Assembly (NCBI GenBank): GCA_949317995.1
Contig: OX439040.1
Span: forward strand, 26,762,030 to 26,826,029
Direction: 5' to 3'
Length of the DNA: 64,000 bases
DNA from: Acholoe squamosa
Taxonomy: Eukaryota; Annelida; Polychaeta; Phyllodocida; Polynoidae
In this document: positions 21,951 to 35,230 of the stretch, in pieces
Layout: every line of letters begins with the position of its first letter
Numbering within the stretch: the first letter of the stretch is position 1
Made by a program: the position numbers and the translations under genes
The notes under the pieces: model-generated
The model's database searches: none
The model's input: only the letters and a program-made list of their open reading frames with translations
Told to the model about the DNA's origin: nothing

Positions 21951-24039
21951 TGTGAGTATACACTAGTTTCACCAATAATGATAGAGTAGGTGGCACTAGT
22001 GTTGACCTGACCATTTACTGCTACAGGGGCAATACTGGAGGGGTGATTCTCAAGGAAAGGGGGGTGGTCAGAGCAGAATTGTCATTACTGTGGTGAACAC
22101 TGGAGGAGAGATAATAAACATCAGAGACAGCCCTCCCCCTACCCAGGCCTGTGATAACCATTAACACACTCCTACATGGTGAGATAATCTAGATTTAATT
22201 GGCTTAATGGCCCCAAGGTACTTGTCTTGTGGTGTGTTATGACCACCAACACCACCCCCACACTGAGAAAATTCTTCCTGACAAAGTGACATGTATACCC
22301 ATGTCAACTTGATTTGACACAGAGAGCACACGTCATTGGGACATGTGCACATATGTCACCATGACAACTGTAGCACACAGTAATCCTCATATGATTTGAC
22401 ATGCCTTAAAATGCCATGTCATCTGTGAGTTGACTAGGGTCATGGCCATGTCGAAGGCACTTGACATGTGATGGTTTGACATACATAATTGTTCTAGGAT
22501 ATTCCACTAGATGGAGCAAACAACCATTTTGGTACCAGGACTAATCACTACCAAGAAGTACTACCAACACTTGAGACATTTGATGTATCTGTGTCATTTT
22601 GTTTTCATGAAGAATAGATCACTAAGGTTTGTAAATACTATCAATGAATGGTAGTGAATTCTATTTCGTTGTTAAATCTGCATTTGTTATTGAATATCAA
22701 AATAGACACCCACCATCCTGAATACTCCAACTGGAGTGGTTAGACACCTTATGTGTGGGTCAGTGAAAATACCAAAGGACTGTATTCTAACCCACAATCT
22801 ATAATCCCAGTATCTACAGTACAGGGAGACATATGGCATTGCCATGCACCTCCATGCCCTTGTCTTATGGACTGCATAGAGGTCCTCAGTCAAGTAGGAG
22901 TTCTGTAGATAGGAAAAAGTGCCTTAGTGTTGCAGGCCTGTGGGACTATGATATCCCCTGCCTTCTATTATAGGCCTCCCTTGCTTGAACCATTGGTACA
23001 TAGTTATTGACTGCTCTTGACCCTTACATAATTGTCTCACAGTATTACCTAGCACTCAGGTGAATGGATCAGAAATATGTGACGTGTCTTCATTACGCAT
23101 GTCAAATGGAGTTGACGAACCAAATATGAGAGGGTCAACCTCATTTGACATGCCTTCATACATGTCATCTGGGAGACAAATTGTGACCTGTGCAGTATGC
23201 GTCAAAGCGATCAGTGTTCTTTTCTCTGTGCATGCACCCCATTTTACCCCCTTTTCTCAGCTCTCAAAATGTTATGGTCACTCTAGAAAGACTTTGGCTG
23301 AAGGTAATGCCCTAATATCGCAGGGTTAGGTAGATAAACATTTTCTCTCTATGTAGCTGTAATTTCTAAGGTTAGGGGACATTTCTTCTACCAGATTAAG
23401 GCTCATCTCTGAGAGGTGTCTCTTTCTCCATAGAGTTCTGGGGCTAGATGAGTGCCATGCCCTCCTAGTCGGCTAATCTACAGTAGCTCCCCCTTGTGAT
23501 TGTGACTAGTGACACTAGCGTATAGCTGGGGGATTCCTCCATGTTTTTTTCTGTACAGGTAGATGTATCAGTTTTTATTTCAGGTTGAGAATGATAGTTC
23601 CTATAGTAAAGCACAGCTATTCCCCAGCTGGAAGTGAAGAAACTAAATTCCATTCTTCATGGCTCCGTTCTCCAATGTGACCTCATTAAAATAGTCTCAA
23701 ACCCATTTTCAAAAAGACATTTTGGAAGGCTGTTTTAATGAGCTAACATGAAATGAATACAGAGTTGGACTTGAAAGAGTCCACTCCCAGTTTCTTCACT
23801 TGTGGGGTATTTGATGTTTAACATAAATGCCACACGTGAAGAAACTTGTTGTGCGACACTTTACCTTGCAACTCTGTCTATGTACCACTTTTCAGAGTCT
23901 TGCCTCCCCACCTGCCTCTCATCTGACACTTCTCAACCCTTCCTTCTTCAATATCTTTAGAAACTCTGTAAATGAGGGTATTATTTTCAAGCTGCATGGT
24001 CAAAAGGCACTCTAGTCCCCATACCCAAAAAGGGCAACT
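21951..24039. other. Non-coding with a TTTGACATG repeat pair
   Basis: No gene is supported. Two related stretches, 22260-22500 and 23075-23190, share ATTTGACATGCCTT followed by ATGTCATCTG and further TTGACATG-type motifs, which suggests a dispersed repeat family. The final 200 bases may hold the upstream part of the LINE that follows. Confidence 0.4.
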
Positions 24040-25502
24040 TAAATCATATAAAAAATTGGCATCCCATCACTTTATTGCCACTCCCTGGTAAATTATGAGA
24101 GAAACATATTCACAAGAAGTTGAGTGCCCATCTCGAGGAAGGAATTATTTTATGTGAAAACCAGTTTGGTTTCCACACGGGCTGAGGTACTTCAGATGCG
24201 GTTTTCCATGTACTCAAAGACATACATGATAACATTGATGATGGCCTAATTGTTTCATTGATTACTGCAAAGCATTTGATAGTGTTTACCACCCCAAAAT
24301 AATACAAAAGACTTGCAGATAAAATGTGCATGGAAAGATCAGAAAGTGGCTACTGGACTATTTAGCACACAGGTCACATGAGACCATAGCTAACGATAAC
24401 CACTCAGACCAGAAAAATGTGAAATTTGGGGTCTCCCAGGGCTCAATTTTGGGCCCTTTACTTTTTGTATTATATATTAATGATCTTCCTAGTGTCTTGA
24501 AAAATAGTAAATATTCCATGTACGCTGATGATGTCATCATTTACGTTGGAGCTAGAACCCAGGAATTGGCTGTTGAACTTTTCGGGAAGACATAAATTGT
24601 GTATGTATTGGTGCAATGAAAATTTCATGACTGTGAATGAAACCAAATCAATGACTATGCACTTTGGCTCGTCCCACAAACTTAAAAACCTAGAGGCACC
24701 TATTTTAAAGTTTGGAAACGCAAATCTACAAACATGCACCTCATACAGATACCTGGGTGTTGAGCTAGATGGTAAGCTGAGTGTTGGTCCCCATATAAGT
24801 AAAGTAAAGAAATCACTCAGCAACAAAATGTACAAATTATCAAAGCTAAGAAATTCTATGACTTAAGATGTTAGTCTAACTCTATACAAAACAATGATAT
24901 ATCCTGTAGTTGATTACTGTGCTTTCTATACTGGCAGTGGCCAAGTTAATGAATTAGCCAAGTTACAGCGTATGCAAAACTCAGCCCTTAGAACTTGTCT
25001 AAAGAGGAGAGTGCGACAAATAAGCATAAACGATTTGCATAATGAATGTAAAATTGATAAGTTAGATCGTCGCAGAAAATTACAATTACTAAAGATAAAG
25101 TGGAAAAAGGCCCATAGTGGACATGCAATAATAATTGAGAACATTAGAACTAGAGCAGACCATAAAATTAAATTTGCTAGAAGGCGAGCAAGAACCACTT
25201 TTTACCAGAAATCCCCATATTATAGAGGAGTAGAGTTGTGGCACAAATTAAGTGCAGATACACAGTCCTTAGTATCACTGCGACGGTTCAACACGGCTAT
25301 ACGCAAGCTAAATATCTAAAACACCGACTAGTATTACCAATGGTTATCTTATGTTATCTACAAACATTAAAATGTCATTATATCATCAATATCATTATCA
25401 TCTCGCAGCCAGGATCAGCTTTTTAACTGTAACCGTGACTGGCTGCAGAAAACTGTTCCAATGGAACTAGTTCGCAGAATAAATAATCAATCAATCAATC
25501 TG
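24040..25502 (+). mobile_element. LINE remnant, RT and C-terminal region
   Basis: Broken frames encode an RT: an N-terminal part (LVNYERNI-like, FGFHTG), then WLLDYLAHRSHETI, FGVSQGSILGPLLFVLYINDLP and the active-site YADD (SMYADDVIIYVG) at 24326-24595, then YLGVELDGKLSVGPHISKVK at 24528-24866. The C-terminal cysteine-poor helical region is 24894-25319. Stops and frameshifts separate them. The 3' end carries AATAAATAATCAATCAATCA, a short tandem tail typical of several Jockey/CR1-type LINEs. Same family as 20190-20906. Confidence 0.85.
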
Positions 25503-25520
25503 TCTGCCTGGTCCTCTGCT

Positions 25521-25537
25521 TGTGTGTGTGTGTGTGT

Positions 25538-25572
<35 letters not shown>
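25521..25572. repeat. TG/TC microsatellite
   Basis: About 20 bases of TG repeats pass directly into about 32 bases of TC repeats, next to the LINE tail. Confidence 0.9.
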
Positions 25573-25573
<1 letters not shown>

Positions 25574-25895
25574 ATCTACCTATCTCCCTCTTCCTCTCCA
25601 ATAAGTTTATACAACAACAAGGTTTAATGTGAATAGAAAGAGCTTTATTGTTTTATAATGAATGTATCCTTATTTCCTGTTTGATATAGTTTACTCCTAT
25701 CATGATACACATGAAGATGACATAACACATCACCCACATAATAGGCATGGCATATTATGCAACAATAAGAGATGAATTCTCACAGTGCAGTATGAGATGG
25801 ATATGAATCATCTCTCAATATGAAGGTACACAGCTTCCTTTGACCAAACTCTCTTTTCAATCAAGTCTCCACACAGATTATGCGATGCTTATTTT

Positions 25896-28800
25896 CTAAA
25901 GTGAATGTGAAGATTCAAGATTTGGCGATTCTTTGTCAGTTTCTTCCATTACAGATAAACCTGAAAAGAAAGAAAATCACTGATTCATGTGAAAGGGTTA
26001 TATAGTTAGGGGATAACCTTCATGTTCATTGTGCAAGATACCTTTCAAAACTCAACACTCCTGTTAGGAATATTGTACATGTATAAACTAGTACGAGATG
26101 CTGAAAATCTGGTGAGTAGGCCAAATGTACTAACGTTCAGAAGCAACAGCAAAGTTAAAGTAAAAGTAAGCAGAGCAAATAGTGGCAAATGGCATATTCT
26201 ATGAGGCCAGTCCCTTATATTAAAGTATACGGCATTTATATTTTGATTAGAGGGAAGGGCACATGATCCTGTAAGATTTTACAAATGAGCATTCCAGCTC
26301 AAATGGTCAAGCTAAAACGTGACCACAGCTTATTTGTTTACAAATCTCAAAAAGTGATTGGGTGCTTCATATGTTCATTACTGCAAACCTACCTTGCTGT
26401 CTTTTAGGAGATTTAAGGTAGCACATAAAGTTTGTCCAAATAAAGGAACAACTCCCTACGTACACAGTTCTCAGAGCTGTAGGGAGGAACATGAAGTTAA
26501 TGGCCTGTACTGCTGGCCAGTATACCCAACCAGTCTGAAATGAAAAAATGGAGGTAAGATTAAAACATTAATTACATTGATTTAGGAGGTCATGAGATGG
26601 TGACAACAATTGCGTTTAGGCAAGAGATCAAAGGATGGTAGGGAAGGAGATGAGGCCCTAATGGTAATTGTGGGAGGCATGCGGGAGAAGGGGAGGGGGA
26701 GGGAGAATTGATGAGAGCAAGAAAAGAAAGAAGCAAATATGGAAGGAGAGGGAAGGAATGGAGAAAGTGAAGGCATCCTGCAAGCACTGGGTAGGAGGAG
26801 TAATGGCATTTCAGTAGAAAGACGATTGTATTACGTCTACCATGATAACACTTTGCTACAACAAGATATAGACCTATGGTTAGCCTAGGTCACATCTTTT
26901 CTGATATCACATACATGTACCACCACTAAAGAGATAAGTTTGGGACACTTCTCACCTGCCATTAATCATATACTTGGATTGGTGAGAGGGGGGGCGGGTG
27001 GGGTCAAGAAGCATTAGGGCCAAACAAAGAGGGAGTTTTGCCTAACACTTGAAAACACATTGTATCACTAAGTAATAATCATTGTATCACTAAGTAATAA
27101 TCATAGGTACTAATGTAGTAAACTTACAAAATAGCCTTTAGGCCACCGTTCTTTCACATCCGCTACTACAGTATTAGGATCCTTCCCCTCAAGAGCACTA
27201 TTAGCTGAAGATCGATAATACCAGTAGCAAATTAATGTTGGTACACTGATATTGAAAAAGAACTAGTAGGATTTTTTAGCTCTATTCTATGGCACTGCTG
27301 CGCTGGGCCTATGCAATGTTGTCTCTTAATGTTAAAAAATGTATGGAATTTGTATTTCTAGGTCAAAATGTAATTTGATGTTTAAGAAGAGTAACTAACA
27401 AATGTTTTACCAACATTTTGAAATGTTTTTTTTTTTGAACATTGACATAAATGCCAAAAAAAAAACGTTTTCCAAGGGGACTATTAGTAAGAGCTCAAAA
27501 TCAGTGGAAGCTTATTGGCTACCAGCTGGACGCCGCCACCCATATTGAATAGGTTCATGAAAATCCCTTTCTTATTCGTCTTGCCTATAGTTTTGATAAA
27601 ACAATGTTCATTAAATGAAATAATTACCACCAAAGAAGACGACTCCTGCAATAGCACCAACGATTCCCTGATCTAGGATGATCTTCTGTATTACAACCTG
27701 TAATATGAGAGACGGACTATGTTAGGCTATATTAAGAATAATATCAGAGAGTCAGAGAAATGTTAACCACTTACATCTAAATCCATTCTGGTAGACACTG
27801 ACAACACAGACAAAATCCTTGCAGTATATGGAGGAACCATTACACCAAAGGTACCTTAGCTAAGTCTAGAACAAAATCTCATCTGATGTACCGTATCCTT
27901 GTGTTTATGTGCTGGGATTTGAATAAGGGCCTGTCTCAAATAAGCGCCGGGGGTACAGGGGTTATGAAATCTTTCTTAAGCACTAAAACTGCATTCTGAA
28001 TGAGGACCTGTCTTTTATTTCATCTTGATATGCCCGAGATACTGACAGCCCATAGCTCTAGCAGTCGAGGGCCGTATCGCACACCCCCCGTGCGATAACC
28101 CGCGCAAATATCACACGCCGAGGTCATGTGACCATTTGATGACATCATAGGTCCAAGATGGCGATGTAAACAGTGCGCACCGGGAGTCATTCTGGTAAAT
28201 TTGATTCTATTTATCTGATTTAGATGAAAATAACATGAAATAAATGCAAAGGCACACTCGTTGGAGGAATGTCGGGGGGTTATCACACACGCCGATCAGT
28301 TGCCGTATCGCACGACGCCCGCAGGGCAGAGTGCGATGCGGCAACTGATCGGCAAGTGCTGATCCAACTCCAACTCGTGAACCTTTGCTTATGTATCAGC
28401 GCCGGGGGAAATAGAGCTGACAAATCAAAGACCGCCTGTGCGCTTGAACACGACAATACGGTAACTAGACCTGATTTGGATACTTTGCCATTAGACTGCG
28501 TTCCTAGGGCTGGATTATTAATTCAATGTATGTGGATCACTATTATTGCCACCATGCATAGTTTTTAGTCTAGAATATTTTCAAAGATATGTCAACAGTG
28601 GTGGAGTCTAGGGGCATTTCATTCTAAAATTTAGGGGACTATGCCTCTTTATCAATTTGAGTTTTTTTTTTAGTTTCTGTTGCCATGGCAACCATTTCCC
28701 TTAGCTTCAATAGAAAGTGGGTCTGTTCTCTTATGGGTGCTTTGTCATTTTCTACTGTCACTAGGGAAAGTGGTTGACATGGCAACAGGAACTAATCTTT

Positions 28801-29296
28801 TTGAAAATCGACCTCTACCATTGAATTCTACACCCTCAAATTATTAAAGAGGCATCATCACCTAAATTTTAGAATGAAATGCGCCTGGACCAAGGATATT
28901 CTTGATATCAGTCTCAACTATACAGGTGCCCCAGGGAACTGGGGCTATGTATGATTCCTTTAAGTTTAACTCCATCTGATGCTGTGTTATCCATGTATAA
29001 GCATCTTACTGTAATGAGGGTCAACACAGTTCCAGGGTCTCAATCAAATTCACCTTCTTAGTTGTTCCTGGCAGCCACTTATCCAGCTTCCGGTACCACA
29101 CATAGTAGGTTGGCCCAAAGATACCGGCAGCTATGATTATCATGCGCCCAGTGCTAGAGAAATCATACTTATCCACACCAGCTATGGTTTGTTGAGTGAG
29201 ATCTGCACCTGCATACAGACTAGTGAAGGCTACCACATTACTCAACATGGGGCGCCGCGACAGCACTGCCCTCATACGGGACAACACAGAGGCCAT
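25896..29296 (-). CDS. MPV17L: Mpv17-like membrane protein, complete, five exons
   Basis: Exons 29296-29054, 27697-27628, 27204-27128, 26534-26393 and 25960-25896 join with GT..AG introns in phases 0, 1, 0 and 1 to give 198 residues and a stop, the usual size of the Mpv17/PMP22 family. Visible family features: ADLTQQ near residue 35, FGPTYYVWYRKLDKWLPG near 60-77, KIILDQ near 85, LEGKDPNTVVADVKERWPKGYF, then WVYWPAVQAINFMFLPTALR and VGSCSFIWTNFMCYL. These make the four membrane segments of an integral protein of the mitochondrial inner membrane or peroxisome. The LEGKD and GSCSFIW pattern is nearest MPV17L. Its molecular activity is not settled for the family. Intron 1 holds a MITE and a hairpin. 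Confidence 0.88.
28291..28353. repeat. Near-perfect hairpin, 23-bp arms, in MPV17L intron 1
   Basis: GCCGATCAGTTGCCGTATCG at the left arm (28291-28313) is matched by its complement at 28331-28353 with one or two mismatches and a 17-base loop. Similar GCCGTATCGCAC sequence occurs at 28072-28084, so it may be one end of a small inverted-repeat element starting near 28070. Confidence 0.7.
28611..28885. mobile_element. MITE with GCATTTCATTCTAAAATTTA termini
   Basis: The ends are inverted repeats of about 35 bp (GCATTTCATTCTAAAATTTA followed by RGR and TGCCTCTTTA). An internal second inverted pair surrounds TTGCCATGGCAAC. Non-coding, 275 bp, in intron 1 of MPV17L. Confidence 0.7.
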
Positions 29297-30177
29297 CGTC
29301 GTAATCTACTTCAGCTTCTGGTTTATCAAGGTTGACAAGTGTGATTCTTTTGGAGTGCAATTTGTTTCAGAGGAATCCTGACTAGAAAAGTGTGCTCTGT
29401 ATTTGACACCTCAATTTGTTGTCTTGTTAGATGTCATTAGTAGCAAAAATGGCTGGTCTAATTTCCAGTGGATGAAACTTCCTTCAATATCTCATATTTC
29501 CCTCTTTCTTGTCTTCTCTCTGCCATATGGAACATCAGAGAAAGATGAATTCAGCTTCTTATACGTATGAGGTTTAGAATGGAATTGCCCAATGCAGCAG
29601 CATATGGATGATTGAGGGTATTAACATGGGCCTAATGCAAATGGCGTTATATTCATAGATTATTGGAAAGAACAAGTCCAGGTGCCTCATACAAATATAT
29701 CATTATACCAGATTGATGATCCCCCCACTGTTTCATTCTTTAATTGATAATGAGCAATATGCATAGCTAGATCTAGTTAACACGGAATCATTGAAATTTC
29801 CGAAATAGATGTTGATTCAATGCTATAACATTCCTTCAATAACATAATCGTGCATACGGGAGATGCAATCATAATTTGATACTAATTCAATGATCTTAAT
29901 CTTATCAAGGGGGAAAAGGTAAATAAAAATGGGGTACAGACCTAGTTAGCTTGTCCTTATGTCCTTAAGTTATATGTGTAGCTGAAGGTGTGTATCCGCC
30001 CAGGTGTGGTCGTGTTCTGGGTGGGACTGGTTGCATCAGGTGCACCTACAGATAAGGCCTGAGCCACACATTAGGAACGCCTGGATTAGGCCTATATAGG
30101 TATCAACCAATAAGCTGGCAGCTGAGTAGGATACTGCAATAAAAGCATACCTCCTGTAGTGCATAAGGGAATGGGCC
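29297..30177. other. Upstream region of MPV17L
   Basis: 29297-29640 is probably the promoter; it is the part duplicated at 21463-21950. The remainder shows no gene or clear element. Confidence 0.4.
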
Positions 30178-30438
30178 TGGGAGTGGGTATCATTTATCAA
30201 CAGGGTTGAGAGGGGGAGTAGAAAAGGATAACAACTTTTGACCCCTCTTGAGGGGGACGGGGCATAAAAAATTGCCTCCTTTTAGCAAAAGAGCCTGCAT
30301 ACTACTTTAGATCAAAGAGGGGCATGAAACGTTTCCGCGCCTCTGGTACGGGGGAGGGGGGCGGCTTTGACCGCTTTAGAGGAGTGGGTGGGAGGGTAAA
30401 CCCACCACCCCCTGTTGATAAGCAATGACCACTCCCTA
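30178..30438. mobile_element. MITE with CTTATCAACAGGG-type inverted ends
   Basis: The left end (GGGAGTGGGTATCATTTATC then AACAGGG) pairs with the right end read on the minus strand (GGGAGTGGTCATTGCTTATC then AACAGGG). Inverted repeats extend over about 27 bp with two indels. Non-coding and about 260 bp. Confidence 0.6.
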
Positions 30439-30497
30439 ACATGGGCTATTTCAGAAACTTAGTATATCTTAAAATTCAGGATGTTCATCTAGACAGG

Positions 30498-30498
<1 letters not shown>

Positions 30499-30553
<55 letters not shown>
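30499..30553. repeat. TA microsatellite
   Basis: About 27 TA units directly follow, on the minus strand, the 3' end of the adjacent LINE. Confidence 0.95.
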
Positions 30554-30559
<6 letters not shown>

Positions 30560-33005
30560 CAATTCTTTATTTCAGACACACTTGAAGTACAAAGTCAGGG
30601 GCGTAGGAAAAGGGGGGGCCAGGGGGGCCTGGGCCCCCCCCAATCACAGAGGAGGTGGGGCCTGAATATGTCTGGGCCCCCCCAAAATGTGTCAAGCCCC
30701 ACTATAAAATATTCCCATAGCTCACCACTCAAATTGGACAAATATGTCATTAAGTTAGGGAAAATGGCAGCATTGTTTAAAGATAAGCCATCGAGGAATA
30801 ACCCTTTATATAAATCGCATACAGTGATGCATCAACATCAGCACGCTCAAACTGATAATTCATGGTGGCCGGGGTGGGGCCCCCCCAATGAAGGTTTGTT
30901 TCCTACGCCTCTGCAAAGGTCCATAGATTATATTATGAGGTACAAGGAAATAAGGCAATATAACAAAAATAATATGAATATAAAAGAGTTGTAAATAGTA
31001 TCATTAAAGATACATCAAATGTTAAAGTGTAGATACAGTTCTCTGCACCAGTGCCTCCAGATACTAGATGTATATTGGGTGTCACTTGTAATGGTATCTA
31101 CCAAGTTGCGTATGAGCCCATTCACTGAGCTCTTCAGGCGACACATGAAACTGTAGATCAGTCTTCTGATTGTTGCACCTAAGGTAGGTAGACAACAGAC
31201 AGCAAAAGCCTCACTGGCACTTGTATGCCTGTGCACACCAAGGAGCATTCTTAGTATGTCATTATAAGCTACAGTCATTTTCCGTAATGCAGCTGCACTG
31301 TAATTCCACCACAGTTGTGCAGTGTAGAGAGGGGTGCAGTAGGTCCTAAATAGCTGAATTTTGACCTCAATGCTACACATATTAAACTTTCTAACTAGCA
31401 TATTACCCTGTACATATAGCACACGGCATTGCCGAAGTATATCTTTATCATCCCTGAGGGTATTTGATATGATGTGACCCAGGTATTTTACCTCTTCACA
31501 TTCTGTCAGCCTCTTAGAATTAAGAGTAAAGTCAGGAAACACAGTATGTTTGTCCACAGAAGAACGTATTGTTAGCAATGTGCTCTTGGACGGATTGTAG
31601 ATAATATCATTATCCAGCCCATATTCCTCACACACTTTCAATAGGCATGTTAAGCCACGACTGTAAGGTGTAAATATGATCAAATCATCTGCATACATCA
31701 GGTGATTGACAACATTTTCACCATTAACACAGCCAGTCTTGCATTCTTTTAGTCTGATCATCCATGCAAACATTAAACAAGCAAGTTTGCCAAAGAGTTT
31801 TTCATGGTTCACATGATCAAATGCCTTAGAGGCATCAAGGAAACACATAAACATAGATGCATTAAGAGATTGATATTTTAGCACCAGTTCTTTCATTACA
31901 TAAATACACATATCAGTCCCATGTTTGGGTTTAAAACCAAACTGTCTGGCATTAGTGACAATACAGTCTTCCATCCTAGAGAGAAGGACCCTCTCTAGAA
32001 CCTTAGACATAATGCTGGCTAATGCAATTGGTCAATAATTGTCTTTGCTATTGATTTTCCCTGTCTTAATCTTTATTACTGGAACCAGAACAACTGCCCG
32101 CATACTATCAGGGAGGCATCCATGAATTAGGAAACTAGTAAGGCAAGATGATAGCATTTTTAGAAGACATTGACTAGAATACTTTAAATGCTCTGCATAA
32201 ATTCCATCAGCACCACATGATTCATTCTTGTCCAGTTGTGTAATACTGCAATGTATTTAATTTGTTGATATAATTAAATCCTCAGAATCTTGAATATCAA
32301 ATGACACATTCTGAGCATAACTTCTGACACTATTAAATAAACGCTCATAATGCACCTTCCATAGGTCAGCAATGTTCTCTTCACCCACTGTACCATCTAT
32401 ATTGGTAGGAAGTGGTTTTTTACAGTTATTCAAGGATTTTACTTCCTTCCAAAATGATGTGATGTCCTCGTCTAAGAGACTCTTGGCTAAAGAATCTTGC
32501 TGTATCATTTATCTAAGCGCATACTTAGATCTTGCAGTGAAGACTTTTTTACCATCAAGTATGGGGCCATGGTGTGGTTTCCTAGCTGCCCGCCATCCAA
32601 GAAAAGCCCCGGAGAAAAGCATTTCTGGCCTCATTGTGAAGCTCAGCCACATGTGTGTTCCAACCAGGTTTGCTTGCTTTGTGTCCCTTCTGACCCACAG
32701 AGAGTGATTGGCCAGCCTTATTGAGAGCAGTGACAATATCATTATAATAACTGTTGAGGGCTTCAATATGGTCTTCATTGTTGCACTGAACATCTCTACA
32801 TATCAAAGCCTCCTCATTACATTGTACCAACTTAAGTAATTTGTCTGTCTTAAGACAATAATTTTCAATGTCATCTGATTGGAATCGAGCCCAGTTGGGC
32901 CCCCTTGTTCTGAAATCATTAGTAGAATCGGTGATTGTAGGAACATCCTCAACATTGATACTAGGAGGCGTGTATTTGATGGATTAAGGAAATCAGTTAA
33001 GCACG
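30554..33005 (-). mobile_element. LINE with RT, internally deleted
   Basis: The minus strand encodes an RT over several frames: an upstream linker (WNTHVAELHNEARNAFLRG; FWKEVKSLNNCKKPLP), then 32010-31015 with FGFKPKHGTDMCIYVMKEL, CFLDASKAFDHVNHEKLFGKL and the active-site YADD (HLMYADDLIIFTPYSR), then YLGHIISNTLRDDKDI. Between LFGKL and YADD roughly 50-60 residues usual for RTs are missing, indicating an internal deletion. The upstream part is broken by stops. The 3' end has an AATAAAGAATTGAATTGAAT tail. A MITE sits in the 3' region. Non-functional. Confidence 0.85.
30596..30913. mobile_element. MITE with CAGGGGCGTAGGA ends
   Basis: The ends CAGGGGCGTAGGA and TCCTACGCCTCTG are inverted repeats of the CAG..CTG type seen in hAT-derived MITEs. 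A partial flank duplication CAAAGT/CAAAGGT is imperfect. Long G/C runs lie just inside both ends. It sits in the 3' part of the LINE. Confidence 0.7.
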
Positions 33006-33029
33006 GCATAGTCGTGGTGATTTATTTTG

Positions 33030-34085
33030 TCGTGGTTAATGATAATGCTTAAAGTGTGCATCAATGTAGCAGGTCACCCATAAAGGGTTAATTGTGCATC
33101 AATGCATCATGCCATCCATAAAGGGTTAAGTGTGCATCAATGCATCATGCCATCCCTTAAGGGTTAAGTGTAAATCAATGAATCATGCCATCTATAAAGG
33201 GTTAAGTGTGCATCAATGCATCATGCCATCCCTAAAGGGTTAAGTGTGCATCAATGCATCCATGAAGGGTTAAATGTGCATCAATGCATCCATGAAGGGT
33301 TAAATGTGCATCAATGCATCATGCAATCTATAAAGGGTTAAGTGTGCATCAATGCATCATGCCATCCCTCAAGGGTTAAGTGTGTGCATCAATGCATCAT
33401 GCAATCTAAAAAGGGTTAAGTGTGCATCAATACATCCATAAAGGGTTAAGTGTGCATCAATGCATCATGCCATATATAAAGGGTTAAGTGTGCATCAATG
33501 CATCATACCATCTATAAAGGGTTAAGTGTACATCAATGCATCATGCTATCCATAAAGGTCTAAGTGTGCACCAATGCATCATGTTATCCATAAAGGATTA
33601 AGTGTGCATCAATACATCCATAAAGGGTTAAGTGTGCATCATGCCATCCATAAAGGTTTAAATGTGCATCAATGCATCATGCCATTCATAAAGGTTTAGG
33701 TGGGCATCAATGCATCATGCCATCCATAAAGGTTTAAATGGGCATCAATGCATCATGCCATCCATAAAGGTTTAAATGTGCATCAATGCATCATGCCATC
33801 CATAAAGGTTTAAGTGTGTATCAATGCATCATGCCATCCATAAAGGTTTAAATGTGCATCAATGCATCATGCCATCCATAAAGGTTTAAGTGGGCATCAA
33901 TGCATCATGCCATCCATAAAGGTTTAAATGGGCATCAATGCATCATGCCATCCATAAAGGTTTAAATGTGCATCAATGCATCATGCCATCCATAAAGGTT
34001 TAAGTGTGTATCAATGCATCATGCCATCCATAAAGGTTTAAATGTGCATCAATTCATCATACCATCCATAAAGGGTTAACTGTGC
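33030..34085 (+). repeat. 36-bp tandem satellite, about 28 copies
   Basis: The 36-bp unit contains TGCATCAATGCATCATGCCA and TCCATAAAGGGTTAA or TTTAA. Two variant types, GGGTTAAGTG in the first half and GGTTTAAATG in the second, are spatially separated, and some 24-bp short units lack the ATGCCATC part. No coding signal. Confidence 0.92.
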
Positions 34086-34141
34086 TTTTTTGAAGATGTT
34101 CATCTTGATGCTTCAATGAAGAGCTGGCGAGACATCATGAC

Positions 34142-34445
34142 GTGCATCATGATGCCCTTAAATAGCTAATTGAGGCACTGCACAATGTATCATGATGCAC
34201 CAATGCAGTGGTAATGATTCTACTCACCAGCACAGTTTTAGTGCATCATGATGCCCTTAAATAGCTAACTGAGGCCCTGCACAATGTATCATGATGCACC
34301 AATGCAGTGGTAATGATTCTACTCACCAGCACTGTTTTAGTGCATCATGATGCCCTTAAATAGCTAACTGAGGCCCTGCACAATGTATCATGATGCACCA
34401 ATGCAGTGGTAAGGATTCTACTCACCAGCACTGTTTTAGTGCATC
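34142..34445 (+). repeat. 99-bp tandem repeat, three copies
   Basis: Units start at 34142, 34241 and 34340, each 99 bp, containing GTGCATCATGATGCCCTTAA and ACTCACCAGCAC. The TGCATCATG core resembles the 36-bp satellite to its left. Confidence 0.9.
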
Positions 34446-34658
34446 ACTGCACAGCCTAGAGGCTATAATCATATACTTGTCAGTGAGTTTGGAGTGTTTG
34501 GGAGGGATTGTTATGGTGTATAGGGACTGCACAGCCTAAAGGCTATAATCATCTACCTGTCCACAAGTTTGGAGTGTTTGTGACAGATTGCCATGGTGTA
34601 TAGGGACTGCAAAGCCTAGAGGCTATAATCATCTACCTGTCCACAAGTTTGGAGTGTG
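34446..34658 (+). repeat. 80-bp tandem repeat, 2.6 copies
   Basis: Units start at 34446, 34526 and 34606, each 80 bp (ACTGCACAGCCTAGAGGCTA, GTTTGGAGTGTTTG, GGTGTATAGGG). The third is partial. Confidence 0.9.
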
Positions 34659-34956
34659 CCTAGGGAAAGCCAGGGGTAAGGAGGGCAGTACCACTTGTCT
34701 TGGTCAGATATAATCCATGGGCATAAAGTAGTAAGGCCAGAAAACTGCCTATGCTAAAGTCTATGGGTTCTGTGTGCTGGCCCCAGATATTAGTACCTAT
34801 TAAGTTAGTGCCCATGCCTAGGATTTCAGTAGATGAGCTATTGGTCAAAATTTCAACCCCTGGCTATAGATGTAAATGATTTATTTTCATACATGAAAAT
34901 AAATCAATAAATAGACACTGGAGGATGTTTCACCTCATAGGTATTGAATTATACAT

Positions 34957-35155
34957 ATACGGCCTCCACATGCGGACGTCATGTGGGAGAAAAAATATTT
35001 ATCTCAAAAAGTGTTTCTCAAAGGTGGCCGTGTCCTGTCCGTATGTGAGACACAGGATACGGACTTTTATCTCTAAATGTGGCCTTTTATTTTAACATAC
35101 GGCTCCCCACATACGGACAGTCCGTATACACATGTGGACCCTCCGTATGTTTGCT
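34957..35155. repeat. Left subterminal ATACGG motif array
   Basis: At least seven copies of ATACGG or CCGTAT, several as ACATACGG, occur in both orientations in about 200 bp, including ACGGACAGTCCGT, a small palindrome. A matching cluster is at the other end of the element. Probably transposase or SANT-protein binding sites. Confidence 0.6.
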
Positions 35156-35230
35156 CCGCGAAGTTTTTTTTTTCGTAAAAGCCGCGTTCAACTTATGAGA
35201 ACGGGGGAACCCCTTTCCGGTTTCCCCGTA

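Noticed and set aside
30441..30665. Frames through the TA array next to the MITE
   Set aside because: Tyr/Ile repeats from TA and a G-rich MITE end, no gene.
33030..34085. CRISPR-like regular array
   Set aside because: Units are contiguous and similar throughout, without unique spacers, in a eukaryotic genome; it is a satellite.
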